From Sphingobacterium puteale (lineage in GTDB: Bacteria; Bacteroidota; Bacteroidia; Sphingobacteriales; Sphingobacteriaceae), in assembly GCF_003627955.1 (NCBI RefSeq), contig NZ_RBWS01000005.1:248001-312000 (forward strand): a stretch of 64,000 nucleotides of DNA. Reading direction: 5' to 3'. Of this stretch, positions 17,803 through 27,337 are shown one piece after another. Under the pieces are notes generated by a model. It searched no databases. It was not told the origin of the DNA and saw nothing but the letters and a program-made list of their open reading frames with translations. Position 1 is the first letter of the stretch. Each line of letters opens with the position of its first letter. The position numbers and the translations under genes were made by a program.

Positions 17803-20800
17803 TTAAAGCCCGATCTGTATGCCCAAATTGACGACACGTTGATTCTGATAGGCATCTCCCGCACTGTTGGAGGTCACCTCAGGATCCTGCTGATATAAGG
17901 AATAATTCGTCCAAGTCAGCAGATTATATCCGCTCAGGTATAAGCGCGCATTGTTCATCTTAAATGGCAGCCATTTATTGGGCAACTGATAGCCCAGTTC
18001 AATGGTCTTCAAACGTAAATAGGTCGCATCAATAAGCCAGAAATCAGACATATAGGTTGACGGGCTATTAATCGTTGTCGGATTGGTCGTTAAGCGTGGA
18101 AATTTAGCTTTAGCGGCTGTTTCCGCGGTCCAGCGTTCTTGATGGATCGGTTGAAATTGACTCTGGAAGGGCTCAATACCACTTCCCTGAACGCTAAAAC
18201 TGTACCCGGTAGTTCCCTGTAGCAGCACATTAAAACTAAAACCTTTGTAACTTCCCCCCAGGGTAAGCCCAAAACTGGTATTCGGAATATTAGGCTTACC
18301 GATCACTGTTCGATCATAGTCATCAATTACACCATCGTTATTGAGGTCCTTGTACCGCAGATCTCCAGGCTGCACCTCATATCCTCCTGATGGTTTTGGA
18401 CTTGTACCGATATTTTCTTCGGTATAGAAGCCATCGTACAGATAGCCCAATGGTTGATTGATCTGCTGCCCTGTCAGCCGCAGCCAAGGATAAGCTGGCG
18501 CTGGTTCATCCTGAAACAAAATCTTGTTTTTGAAATACGTCAATACCCCTTTGATATTATAATTAAACGCACCGATATTGTTGTTTACATTCAGTTCCAA
18601 TTCTACTCCGCGATTGCGTACCTTCGCAATATTTGATGGCGAGACCCCTACACCGATATGCTGAAAAAGCGACTGTGAAGTCACGAGCTGATCGTAACGC
18701 AGGTTATTAAAATAGTCAAAGGTCATGGAAAATTTGTTTTTCCATAGATTGACATCAAGCCCTACATCAAATGACTTTTGTTTTTCCCAAGTGACATTAT
18801 TATTTCCCAGATTTCCTTCCGTGATAATAAGTGAAGGCTGATGGGTTTCACCAAACGAATAATTTCCGCCTTCATTGTATACTTGTTGATACAAATAGCG
18901 ATCACCGGTCACCTTGTCAGAGCCAACGATTCCATAGGAAGCCCGCAATTTAAAGAGCTCCACAAAACTAAACGCGTCTTTGAAAAACGATTCCTTAGCG
19001 AGATTATAACCCGCTGACACCGCCGGAAAAAGACCATAACGCTGTGCCGCCTGAAAACGGTCCGAACCATTGTATGCTGCCGTCGCATCCAATAAGAACC
19101 TCTCTTTAAAGTTGTATCCTGCCCGAAAGGTGTAGCCCTCAAAATTCTGTGGAATCCAGTTGATTTTCTTATCCCCCTTTGTTTTATAGGATTCCCGATT
19201 ATACAATAAGAGTGCTGTCACCGCATGAGCCCCAAAAGTTCGCGCATAATTGAAGTTGGCCTGCACATTCACCCGACTGTTATAATCCCCCTGATACGCC
19301 CGCAGGGTATAATTACCCAGCACATAAGGTGCCCCACCTTTCAGCTGGTAACTGCCCGAGCTTGGGTCATAACGATAGACCGGGATTTCATCACGGGCCT
19401 GCTCACGGCCGTTTGACTCGACGCTGGCATAGGCTACACGGGTCGAAAAAGAAAGCCCTTTTAACCAAGAGTTGAGTTCCTGAGTCCCGCCAAATAAAAT
19501 ATTGATGTCGTTGCGTCGATCCAAACTATAACCAGCTGCTGCCAGGCGTGCATTGATGGTTGGAAGCAACTCCTGCGTATCGCTGGCATAGGTAAATGAA
19601 CCGTTTGGATTGATAAAAGGTGCTGACCAAGGTCTTATCTTATTAAAATTGAATACCTCACCAACGATATTTCCCGCCCGCGGCGAATTAATGCGATTGA
19701 AATTCGCCCGGAAATCCAAACGCAATTTGAGTGTCCTTGTCGCCTGTACATCCAGATTCGACCGTAAGTTGAAACGACGGTAATAATAGTTATTATTGAC
19801 CTTGTCGCCCTCATTTTCAAAATTGTAAAGGTTTCCATTTTGGGAGAAAGCACCTCCCGACACAAAATATTTAATACTCTCACCACCGCCAGTGATATCA
19901 ATATTTGTATTGTACTGTTGGCTCGATGGCTTAAAGATCCGATCGTACCAATTGATATCGGGATGACCATAAGGATCGTCCCCCGAACGGAAATGTGCCA
20001 AATCTGCTTCACTAAAAGGCTGATTGGAATTGTCACCCACCGTATTTGCTATCGCTTCATTCCATAAGAGCGCACTTTCATAGGCATTCAAAAACTTCAA
20101 TTTTGTGACCGGGCTCTGCATACCTGATTCGACACGCGCATTGATCTTTGGTCGTCCCGATTCACCCCGCCGCGTTTTGACAACCAATACACCATTTGCC
20201 CCCTTGATACCAAAGACTGCTGTCGTGGAGGCATCCTTTAAAATCGAAATACTCTCGATCTCATTGACGTTGATCTGCGACAATTGTTCATAGGTATATT
20301 CGATATCATCGACAATAATCAAGGGCTGGTTTCCTTCTGGGTTTAGCGAACTGACACCACGGATATAAAAATCCGAGGCATCCTTGCCGGGTTGCCCGGA
20401 ACGTTGTACCGACACAAATCCCGGCAATCTTCCAGCCAGTGCATTCTGTACACTTGAGGTTGGAACCTGACGGATATCTGCTCCCTTTATTGAACTGACA
20501 GCGCCCGTGCTAGTGAGCTTTTTAGTCGTACCAAACCCCACAACCACCACCTCATCAATATCCTGGCTGCTGGATTGCATAATCACTTCGATATTCCCCC
20601 CCTGCTTTACATCTCGTTGCTGGGTATTATACCCTACACTCGTAAATACTAAGACCTTAGTACCACGTAAGGCCAATTTAAATCGTCCATTTTGATCTGT
20701 TTGTGTGGCTCCCCCTCCTTTCTCCTGCACCGATACACCCACCAAGGGGCCTGAACTATTTTTGACAATACCATTCACAATGGATTGCGCCAATAGTATA

Positions 20801-20847
20801 AATGGCGTCAAAACCATTATTGTTAACAGATATATGCTCTTTTTCAT
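17803..20847 (-). CDS. SusC-like TonB-dependent outer-membrane transporter (second)
   Basis: A 1014-residue SusC-family receptor and the last gene of the PUL. A signal peptide (end near L-L-A-Q-S) is followed by a carboxypeptidase-D-like domain (V-N-G-I-V-K-N-S-S-G-P-L-V-G-V). A canonical TonB box D-E-V-V-V-V-G-F-G comes next, then the plug (S-I-L-K-D-A-S-T-T-A-V-F-G) and a 22-strand barrel ending in Q-I-G-L. It imports oligosaccharide through the outer membrane using TonB energy, with a SusD lid. Its upstream neighbour is a SusD, the reverse of the usual susC-susD order; the gap is 71 bp. Confidence 0.93.
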   Translation of the reverse strand: MKKSIYLLTIMVLTPFILLAQSIVNGIVKNSSGPLVGVSVQEKGGGATQTDQNGRFKLALRGTKVLVFTSVGYNTQQRDVKQGGNIEVIMQSSSQDIDEVVVVGFGTTKKLTSTGAVSSIKGADIRQVPTSSVQNALAGRLPGFVSVQRSGQPGKDASDFYIRGVSSLNPEGNQPLIIVDDIEYTYEQLSQINVNEIESISILKDASTTAVFGIKGANGVLVVKTRRGESGRPKINARVESGMQSPVTKLKFLNAYESALLWNEAIANTVGDNSNQPFSEADLAHFRSGDDPYGHPDINWYDRIFKPSSQQYNTNIDITGGGESIKYFVSGGAFSQNGNLYNFENEGDKVNNNYYYRRFNLRSNLDVQATRTLKLRLDFRANFNRINSPRAGNIVGEVFNFNKIRPWSAPFINPNGSFTYASDTQELLPTINARLAAAGYSLDRRNDINILFGGTQELNSWLKGLSFSTRVAYASVESNGREQARDEIPVYRYDPSSGSYQLKGGAPYVLGNYTLRAYQGDYNSRVNVQANFNYARTFGAHAVTALLLYNRESYKTKGDKKINWIPQNFEGYTFRAGYNFKERFLLDATAAYNGSDRFQAAQRYGLFPAVSAGYNLAKESFFKDAFSFVELFKLRASYGIVGSDKVTGDRYLYQQVYNEGGNYSFGETHQPSLIITEGNLGNNNVTWEKQKSFDVGLDVNLWKNKFSMTFDYFNNLRYDQLVTSQSLFQHIGVGVSPSNIAKVRNRGVELELNVNNNIGAFNYNIKGVLTYFKNKILFQDEPAPAYPWLRLTGQQINQPLGYLYDGFYTEENIGTSPKPSGGYEVQPGDLRYKDLNNDGVIDDYDRTVIGKPNIPNTSFGLTLGGSYKGFSFNVLLQGTTGYSFSVQGSGIEPFQSQFQPIHQERWTAETAAKAKFPRLTTNPTTINSPSTYMSDFWLIDATYLRLKTIELGYQLPNKWLPFKMNNARLYLSGYNLLTWTNYSLYQQDPEVTSNSAGDAYQNQRVVNLGIQIGL

Positions 20848-20918
20848 CCGTTTATGTTTTATTTAATCATGATTAAAGCCATTCGCGCAGCCTTCTTCGG
20901 CTAACATTAATAAGCCAA

Positions 20919-22733
20919 TTACCAGCCGGGGTTCTGTACCATTTTTGGATTTTTGATCACTTCCGAAAACGGAATGGGAGCCAAATACATCTTCGTATCA
21001 AATGTCATTTTCAGAATAGGAAGTGACTGCCTGATCGCCCCGGTTCCCGTTTGATAAATGACTGTGGCGTGTAGCTCCTTATTAAACTCCTCTTCGGCTA
21101 TTTTCCACCTACGCACATCGTAAAAGCGATGCTCCTCAAAGGCCAGTTCTTTTCTCCTTTCGAGGTAGATCAGCTCCCGCATTTCTGCTTTGGTCAATGC
21201 CTCGGGAAGTTGATAGGGACTCAGTCCTGCCCGTTGTCGTATTTGTTCAACAGCACGATAGACATTGACATCAGGTCTGTCCAGACGTTCATTTCGTGCT
21301 TCCGCATAATTCAGCAATATTTCAGCATAACGGAACAGGATAAAGTCATGGTTTACATTACTATAGTTTGCAAGGGATTCAAAATTTCCCATAAACTTGC
21401 GGAGGTAATAGCCCGTTTTTGTCTGTTGCTTGGATCCACCTGGCTTATCGGATCCACCCTCAAAGGTTTGTACAGGCCGATTTAACCAGGGGGCACCATT
21501 ATAAAAAACAGTTGCGTAAAAGCGGCTGTCGCGCCCTACATAAGGATCGTTTGGATCATAACCTGAATTTTCGTCCGTAATTTTAAGACCGTTGCTCATC
21601 CCAAAGGCGTCTACAAGTTCCTGGGTCGGACTAGTTCGACCATTGTTCACTCCATTGGCATAACCCACAGGACCATTGTTATTTTCAAAACTGGTATTGT
21701 TGCCACCTTGTTTCGCAAAGATCCGTTCATTGTTGCGTGTGGTAAAGACATCTTTAAACTGCGGTTCAAGTTTAAACAGGTTTAGATCCATTAAGTCTTT
21801 GGCCGCGTTCTCGGCCAACTGCCATCGCCCAGCGGAAAATGCCGTATACCCCGTAAGAATATTCTGCCCATCTATATTTCCACCGTTGAACAATGGGCTG
21901 GCAGCATACAGGAGCACACGGGATTTTAGCGCCATGGCTGCCGCCTTCGTAGGCCTTCCATAAAAAGCCAGATTAAATGGATCAGTACGTAAGCTATCTT
22001 TTATTGCATCACATTCCTTCACAATATAGTTGACGCATTCTTCGAAGCTCGCACGTGGTAGCTCAATATCATCGTTCAGCTGGTATACCTTATCGCCCAT
22101 CAGTGGCACCCCGCCATACCGCTTGACCAATTCAAAATAAAATAAGGCACGCATAAATTTTGCTTCGGCTTTCCATACGCGCGGCATAGGCGTACCATTC
22201 TCCAGTTTCCCTTTAACCGGTACCCGATCAATATTTTGAATAAAAATGCTGGTCTTTCGAATCCCCTGATACCAAGATGCCCACAGGTTGTCCTGATAAT
22301 TATCCGAAGTATAAGAACCTGTTGCCAACTGCTGTACCGATGTGTTGGTCGGATTGGAGGAAACCGCATCATCCGTAGCTGCGTCGAGAAAATCTCCACC
22401 AACCCGATTGCCCAGGCTGGGCAGATAACGGTAGCAATCGGTCAGAAACCGGTTTGCATTTACGCCGGCCGAATCCCTTCGGTCAAACACCTGATCCAGT
22501 GTCTGCAACTCGATAGGCTCTTCCTCCAGGTCGCTTTTACAGGAGAAGATCCCAAGTGTGACTCCAACCAGGAACATCCATTTAAGCCGATTATATTTTA
22601 TACGAATGAGCTGTGCTTTAAAAGGCATCTGCAAGCCTCGGCCCATGTCAGACGCGGATTTAATTTCAGGCGCTCTGCAAGATACCTCACGCTCCTCAGC
22701 ATGTATGTGGTTTGAATAGGAATATTTCATCAT
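20919..22733 (-). CDS. SusD-like glycan-binding lipoprotein (second)
   Basis: A RagB/SusD-family outer-membrane lipoprotein that forms the lid of a SusC transporter and binds glycan. A lipobox-like L-G-I-F-S-C lies near residue 63, with the family marks R-A-L-F-Y-F-E-L-V-K-R-Y-G-G-V-P-L-M and E-L-A-F-E-E-H-R-F-Y-D-V-R-R-W, and the end V-Q-N-P-G-W. The frame gives 604 residues from 22733, only 16 bp after the SusC stop. However, the first 35 residues look non-signal-like, and the ATG at 22628 gives a normal lipoprotein signal. Either start is possible. It probably pairs with the SusC encoded just upstream. Confidence 0.9.
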   Translation of the reverse strand: MMKYSYSNHIHAEEREVSCRAPEIKSASDMGRGLQMPFKAQLIRIKYNRLKWMFLVGVTLGIFSCKSDLEEEPIELQTLDQVFDRRDSAGVNANRFLTDCYRYLPSLGNRVGGDFLDAATDDAVSSNPTNTSVQQLATGSYTSDNYQDNLWASWYQGIRKTSIFIQNIDRVPVKGKLENGTPMPRVWKAEAKFMRALFYFELVKRYGGVPLMGDKVYQLNDDIELPRASFEECVNYIVKECDAIKDSLRTDPFNLAFYGRPTKAAAMALKSRVLLYAASPLFNGGNIDGQNILTGYTAFSAGRWQLAENAAKDLMDLNLFKLEPQFKDVFTTRNNERIFAKQGGNNTSFENNNGPVGYANGVNNGRTSPTQELVDAFGMSNGLKITDENSGYDPNDPYVGRDSRFYATVFYNGAPWLNRPVQTFEGGSDKPGGSKQQTKTGYYLRKFMGNFESLANYSNVNHDFILFRYAEILLNYAEARNERLDRPDVNVYRAVEQIRQRAGLSPYQLPEALTKAEMRELIYLERRKELAFEEHRFYDVRRWKIAEEEFNKELHATVIYQTGTGAIRQSLPILKMTFDTKMYLAPIPFSEVIKNPKMVQNPGW

Positions 22734-22749
22734 TGTCGATTTCTAAGGT

Positions 22750-25700
22750 TTATAATTTCACGTTTACACCAAAGCTTATGATCCGCTGTGCTGGATAAGC
22801 TGTACCTGATGAGATTTCAGGATCCAGACGTCCATAGGGGGTAAAAGTGAACAGGTTTTGCGCGTTTGCAAAGATGCGTACCGAGGATAGCTTCGCCCGC
22901 TTTGTCCAATTGAAGGGCAATGTATAGCCGACATCCAGGTTCCTTATCCTAAGATATTCCCCCGAACGGGTCCAGTAGCTCGAAATATTTTGTGTATTGG
23001 TCGGATCGGGTCCCAGCGTCAACCGTGGATAAGTTGCAGCAGTACCGGTCTCCGGTGTCCAGCGTCCCAGCATATAATCAAAACCCTGTCCGTCGCCGGT
23101 ATTTCCAAAGGAATAATCCGTCTGCTGGTAACTACGGTTCAATACCCCCTGAAGCAATACACTGAAATCAAACCCCGCAACATTGAATCCTACGGTAGTA
23201 CCAAAATATACGAGTGGTTTTGTATTGCCAATGGCCGTTTGATCGTACTGGTTGATGATACCGTCTCCATTCAGGTCCACTAGTTTGACATCACCAGGAT
23301 ACACCTTATTCCCCGATAGTAATGGTGCATGATCGGCTTCATCCTGTGTCTGGATCAGCCCATTGGCCCGGTAACCAAATGTCTGACCCACGGGCATTCC
23401 CGTACGCCGGTTCCAATCGTATTGCTGAAAGACCTCGTTCATATACAGCACTTGGGTCTTCATACGTGAGGCATTGGCGGTAATGAAATAGTTAAACTCA
23501 CCAAAATTATTTTGATAGGTCAAACTGATTTCCTGTCCTTCATACCGGTTTTTACCGATATTTTCATTTGGGTATCCAATACCGATCAGATCAATGGTCG
23601 ACCCGCGCTGTTGCAATAGGTCAAAATAAGTATCTCTAAAATAGTCGGCTGTCAATTTCAGTGTTGAATGCCAGAATGCGGCATCCAAACCGATGTTAAA
23701 TTTATTTCCCTTTTCCCAGGTTCCCTCAATGTTGGCAAGTCCTTTTTCGATCAAGCTATTGGTGTAAGCGTATTCCGAGCCAAAGTCATAGCCGTTCGCG
23801 CCATCTTGTCCATAAGAAGCTCGCCAGCTGTAATAACCCAGGGCAGCTTCGTTGGTATTTCCCGTCCGCCCAAAGGTAGCGCGCCATTTCAGCTGAGAAA
23901 GCCAATCCGTTTTTTCCTTCAGAAAGTCTTCCTGCAGCATGTCCCAGCCCAAACCAAAAGCATAAAACAGACCATATTGGTTTCCGGGCATAAAACGATT
24001 GAATCCTGAGTAGTTTAAGGCTACTTCAGCAAAATATTTATCCTGATAGGCATAGTTTGCCGTTGCAGCAAAGTTGGTATAGATTGCGGGTAAGTCAAAC
24101 TGATAATTGGCCGTTTGCCTGTCCATAAACAGTTTAGCTCCGACACGATGTTTCTCACTCACCTGTTTATCATACCCCAGCGCTCCCTGGAAATAGAAAA
24201 AATTTGCTGTAGACGTGGTCGCAAATGAATTAGGCTGATCCGCTATCGTTCCATAACGTACATACACGAGTTCTTTTTGCTCGTTATAGCTTAAGTCATA
24301 CACCGGCTGTTGGCGATTCCGGTCGATAAGACTCGACGAAGTTGATGAAACATTTAACTTACCCTTTGCATACAGTCCGGGAACAAATTTGTCAAGCTTG
24401 TAATTAAAATCCAGATTAGCCAGCAGGTCCCTCGTATTATCCAAAAGATAACCCGATCCCGTCGCAAGCTGGTACAAGTTGCTCCGATAGACCGAGGAGC
24501 CACCATAAGATTGGTCTGGATTAAAAATTGGATACGCGTTGTTCGGTGTATTATACAAGGTCGATAAGATCGTTCCTGTTTTTGCCCCCGGCTGTCTGCC
24601 ATCCTGTATTTTTCCAAAAAACTGTAGTCCAATTGTTAAGTCATCAGTTACATCCACATCAATGGCACTATTGATGAGATAACGTTTATTCTGTACATTG
24701 GTCTCATAGTCAAACTTATCATCCGATTTAAATAGACCATATTGGTTCAGGTAACTTAGCGAAAGGGCATACCGTGCATTTTTGATTCCGCCCTTTACAC
24801 CAAGGTTATATTTGGTGGTCGGATTATTGTCTCTTACGACGGCATCGTACCAGTTGACATCCGGGAAGAACAAAGAATTGGTTCCATCCCTAAAGGCTTT
24901 AAAATCGTCCGAACTATACACAGGTTGCCGCCCTGCATTGAGAAGTGCTTCGTTGTAGAGATAGGCATACTGATAAGCGTTCAAGGGCTGCGGCATTTTC
25001 AACGATTGTTGGATTCCTGTTTGTGCTGTAAAGCTGATCCTTGGTGGTCCTGCCTGTCCCTTTTTCGTCGTTACCTGCAATATCCCTCTGGAACTCCGTT
25101 GTCCCAATAAAATGCTGGAAAGTGCATCTTTGACCACGGTCACCGATTCGATGTTTTCAGGATCAATGGAATAGATATCCCGCTGTACACCGTCGATCAT
25201 AGTCACCGGACTTTGTCCCCTTAGGTTAAAGCCAATTTCCGTATTGTCACCGATGCTGGAACGATATTTCACGGCATCCGAGGGAAGAGATCCCGCCAGA
25301 TCATTTGAGGTGATAGCGGTCATGCTCGGTGATCGAAACCCACTGACTTCCTGCGTAAACAGCCCCGGCATCCGGCCTGTGAGCGCATTCAAATACAAGG
25401 GTGTAGGCATATCTTTGATCTGACTGTTGTAGACTACCGAAACGGCTCCCAGGAGCTCCGAACTTTTCTTTTTGTCATAGCCAATATGCAAGGAGTCTGT
25501 GCGCTGGAGTACGGCCGGCACCAACGACACCGATTTTTCGGAACCTCCCTTTATCCTCTTTCTATAATATCCCGGATATTCCACCCATAAGACTTCATGC
25601 GTAACATGGCCTGACGGGGAAAAATCTCCATTTTCATCGGTCTCACCGACAAGCTGCCGCCCGGCGTCATAGACCTTAGCACCTGAAATCGGCTTACCAT

Positions 25701-25857
25701 ATTCATCCACAATTTTCGGAAATTTCCCTATCGCCCGCTTCTCATTCCCTGAGGCTGTCTCGCGGAGCCGTGGATACCAGCTGGCCTGTGCGGTCTGTTT
25801 ATCGGCAATCACCAACAGTACACCGACAACACTTAATTTTATATAATGGTTAAACAT
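22750..25857 (-). CDS. SusC-like TonB-dependent outer-membrane transporter (first)
   Basis: A 1035-residue SusC-family protein. It has an N-terminal hydrophobic segment, an extra region to about residue 45, a carboxypeptidase-D-like domain (D-E-Y-G-K-P-I-S-G-A-K-V-Y), the plug and a C-terminal barrel ending F-G-V-N-V-K-L. The usual TonB box D-E-V-V-V-V-G-Y-G is replaced by D-S-L-H-I-G-Y-D near residue 120, and the plug reads D-A-L-S-S-I-L-L-G-Q-R-S-S-R-G. It therefore belongs to a different subgroup from the second SusC in this locus. It lies 26 bp after DUF4961 and 16 bp before a SusD and is probably co-transcribed with both. Confidence 0.9.
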   Translation of the reverse strand: MFNHYIKLSVVGVLLVIADKQTAQASWYPRLRETASGNEKRAIGKFPKIVDEYGKPISGAKVYDAGRQLVGETDENGDFSPSGHVTHEVLWVEYPGYYRKRIKGGSEKSVSLVPAVLQRTDSLHIGYDKKKSSELLGAVSVVYNSQIKDMPTPLYLNALTGRMPGLFTQEVSGFRSPSMTAITSNDLAGSLPSDAVKYRSSIGDNTEIGFNLRGQSPVTMIDGVQRDIYSIDPENIESVTVVKDALSSILLGQRSSRGILQVTTKKGQAGPPRISFTAQTGIQQSLKMPQPLNAYQYAYLYNEALLNAGRQPVYSSDDFKAFRDGTNSLFFPDVNWYDAVVRDNNPTTKYNLGVKGGIKNARYALSLSYLNQYGLFKSDDKFDYETNVQNKRYLINSAIDVDVTDDLTIGLQFFGKIQDGRQPGAKTGTILSTLYNTPNNAYPIFNPDQSYGGSSVYRSNLYQLATGSGYLLDNTRDLLANLDFNYKLDKFVPGLYAKGKLNVSSTSSSLIDRNRQQPVYDLSYNEQKELVYVRYGTIADQPNSFATTSTANFFYFQGALGYDKQVSEKHRVGAKLFMDRQTANYQFDLPAIYTNFAATANYAYQDKYFAEVALNYSGFNRFMPGNQYGLFYAFGLGWDMLQEDFLKEKTDWLSQLKWRATFGRTGNTNEAALGYYSWRASYGQDGANGYDFGSEYAYTNSLIEKGLANIEGTWEKGNKFNIGLDAAFWHSTLKLTADYFRDTYFDLLQQRGSTIDLIGIGYPNENIGKNRYEGQEISLTYQNNFGEFNYFITANASRMKTQVLYMNEVFQQYDWNRRTGMPVGQTFGYRANGLIQTQDEADHAPLLSGNKVYPGDVKLVDLNGDGIINQYDQTAIGNTKPLVYFGTTVGFNVAGFDFSVLLQGVLNRSYQQTDYSFGNTGDGQGFDYMLGRWTPETGTAATYPRLTLGPDPTNTQNISSYWTRSGEYLRIRNLDVGYTLPFNWTKRAKLSSVRIFANAQNLFTFTPYGRLDPEISSGTAYPAQRIISFGVNVKL

Positions 25858-25883
25858 TTGTCATTCGTTTATTAGGTTAGCAA

Positions 25884-26873
25884 TCACTCACAGCGGAAGG
25901 TATATTTAAAAGGCTCATCCGTATTGCCATAACCGACACTTTTGGTTCCCGTAATGTCCGTATAGAAGTATTCCAGCCGGGCGATGTGTACATCTTTATC
26001 GACCTTAAAAAATCCACGTGGCCAGATATCAATAAGGTATTTTTTACCACCAATGTCCGTCAGTTTGGTATCTGCTGTCTGTTTCCTGATTTCAGCAATA
26101 AGCTTTCCTGACTCATCCATTGCCTTGACATGTAGATAGATGGCAGGCTCATGATCCAGCACCGTATTGGTAACCCCACCATCAAAAGTCAATGTAATGA
26201 TATCGTTGTCCAGACTTTTGACCGGTTGTACCGTACCCAACTGTGGGTTGATAAAATCGATCAGATCGCCCTCACCATCGGTTACCTCGAAAGCATTTGA
26301 GAACGTAAACTTTTTATAATCTGTATCCTCCGGACGCAGATTTTCGATCGAAGAACCAATATAGAATCCCAAAGACACCAACATATTTTCGGCGCCAACG
26401 TTACATTCCGCCTTCACCGTAAAATCGATGTCTTCGTTATTGACAAAGGAATAGGCCTGCGTACTTCTAAAAACAATCCATTCCATATCATCCACCAAAT
26501 TGGGGCCTATACCGAACATTTTCTTGGCGGCCTGATGCCAGCTCAGCCCAGATACAGGTTCCAGTTCACTGTCCGAAATGATCCGCATGGTGCCATTTCC
26601 CTTTGGACTGGTAAAGGACATGGTCAGGTTTTTACGCGCATTCCATCCCTTGGGTACCATAATACCCGCGACCAGCTGGGTGCTATAATTACCTCCCCCC
26701 TGGATACGGGGCTCAGCTCCGCAATGCATCGTAAAAGTCACCCGCTGATTTGCCTTTGCAGATGTCGGCACAACTACTGAGATGGCTTTAAGACCGCATT
26801 GGGCTAAGAATATGGCCAAAAATAGCCCCATTGCCCAGTAGATATATGTCGAATAATGTATCTTCTTTTTCAT
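25884..26873 (-). CDS. DUF4961-type PUL surface protein
   Basis: A 329-residue exported protein with a hydrophobic N-terminus ending L-A-Q-C-G, which fits a lipoprotein signal. The body is beta-rich. I assign it to DUF4961 from overall pattern (opening A-I-S-V-V-V-P-T-S-A-K-A, then G-I-M-V-P-K-G-W, and ending F-K-Y-T-F-R-C-E). Such proteins occur in Bacteroidota PULs next to DUF5004 proteins and are thought to be surface glycan-binding proteins; that role is inference. Its start overlaps the DUF5004 stop by 4 bp (ATGA), so translation is coupled. Confidence 0.7.
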   Translation of the reverse strand: MKKKIHYSTYIYWAMGLFLAIFLAQCGLKAISVVVPTSAKANQRVTFTMHCGAEPRIQGGGNYSTQLVAGIMVPKGWNARKNLTMSFTSPKGNGTMRIISDSELEPVSGLSWHQAAKKMFGIGPNLVDDMEWIVFRSTQAYSFVNNEDIDFTVKAECNVGAENMLVSLGFYIGSSIENLRPEDTDYKKFTFSNAFEVTDGEGDLIDFINPQLGTVQPVKSLDNDIITLTFDGGVTNTVLDHEPAIYLHVKAMDESGKLIAEIRKQTADTKLTDIGGKKYLIDIWPRGFFKVDKDVHIARLEYFYTDITGTKSVGYGNTDEPFKYTFRCE

Positions 26874-27322
26874 ATTCCTCCGTTTAAACGTTCACAATCA
26901 TATTGATAGGTGTTGCTGCTGCAACCCAGGCTCATCACTAAGCTGAGCTGGCGTTTGCCATTGACTACAGGGAACAGGAACTTGAGGACCACCTCCTCTT
27001 TACCCTCCGTTGGACTAAGCACAACACTAAAGGGATACTGTGGATCATCCAGGCGGTACTTTCCCGAGCCGCTGACTACAAAAGGTAGATCATCAGCAAT
27101 GGAATAGGTACCATCGGCATTGAAATCGATCTTAAAATCTTCCAATTTCAAACGCTTACTCAGGTTTTCACCATTTCGGGTCAGCTGTATTACTTTCCAG
27201 TTTCCAGTAATATCTTTTTCCGCCTCCTCCGTGCGGATATTGCCTAGCTCATCTTTACAGGAGCTTATTCCTATACATAGGACCAGCATCAAGGGCCATG
27301 AAAGTATCTTATATATTTTCAT
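26870..27322 (-). CDS. DUF5004-type lipoprotein
   Basis: A 150-residue lipoprotein. The signal peptide ends in a lipobox, C-I-G-I-S-S-C near residue 22. The body looks like the lipocalin-like DUF5004 family: D-I-T-G-N-W-K-V-I-Q-L-T-R-N-G, then I-D-F-N-A-D-G-T-Y-S-I and a glycine-rich G-S-G-K-Y-R-L-D. The protein should be anchored in the outer membrane. It is translationally coupled to DUF4961 and sits between SusD and SusC, so a glycan-binding or scaffold role is likely (inference). Confidence 0.7.
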   Translation of the reverse strand: MKIYKILSWPLMLVLCIGISSCKDELGNIRTEEAEKDITGNWKVIQLTRNGENLSKRLKLEDFKIDFNADGTYSIADDLPFVVSGSGKYRLDDPQYPFSVVLSPTEGKEEVVLKFLFPVVNGKRQLSLVMSLGCSSNTYQYDCERLNGGI

Positions 27323-27337
27323 CTGTTTAATCTTTTA

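Noticed and set aside
22236..22715. 159-codon plus-strand open frame
   Set aside because: It is antisense to the SusD gene, has no homology I can recognise and no leader; a shadow of the real gene.
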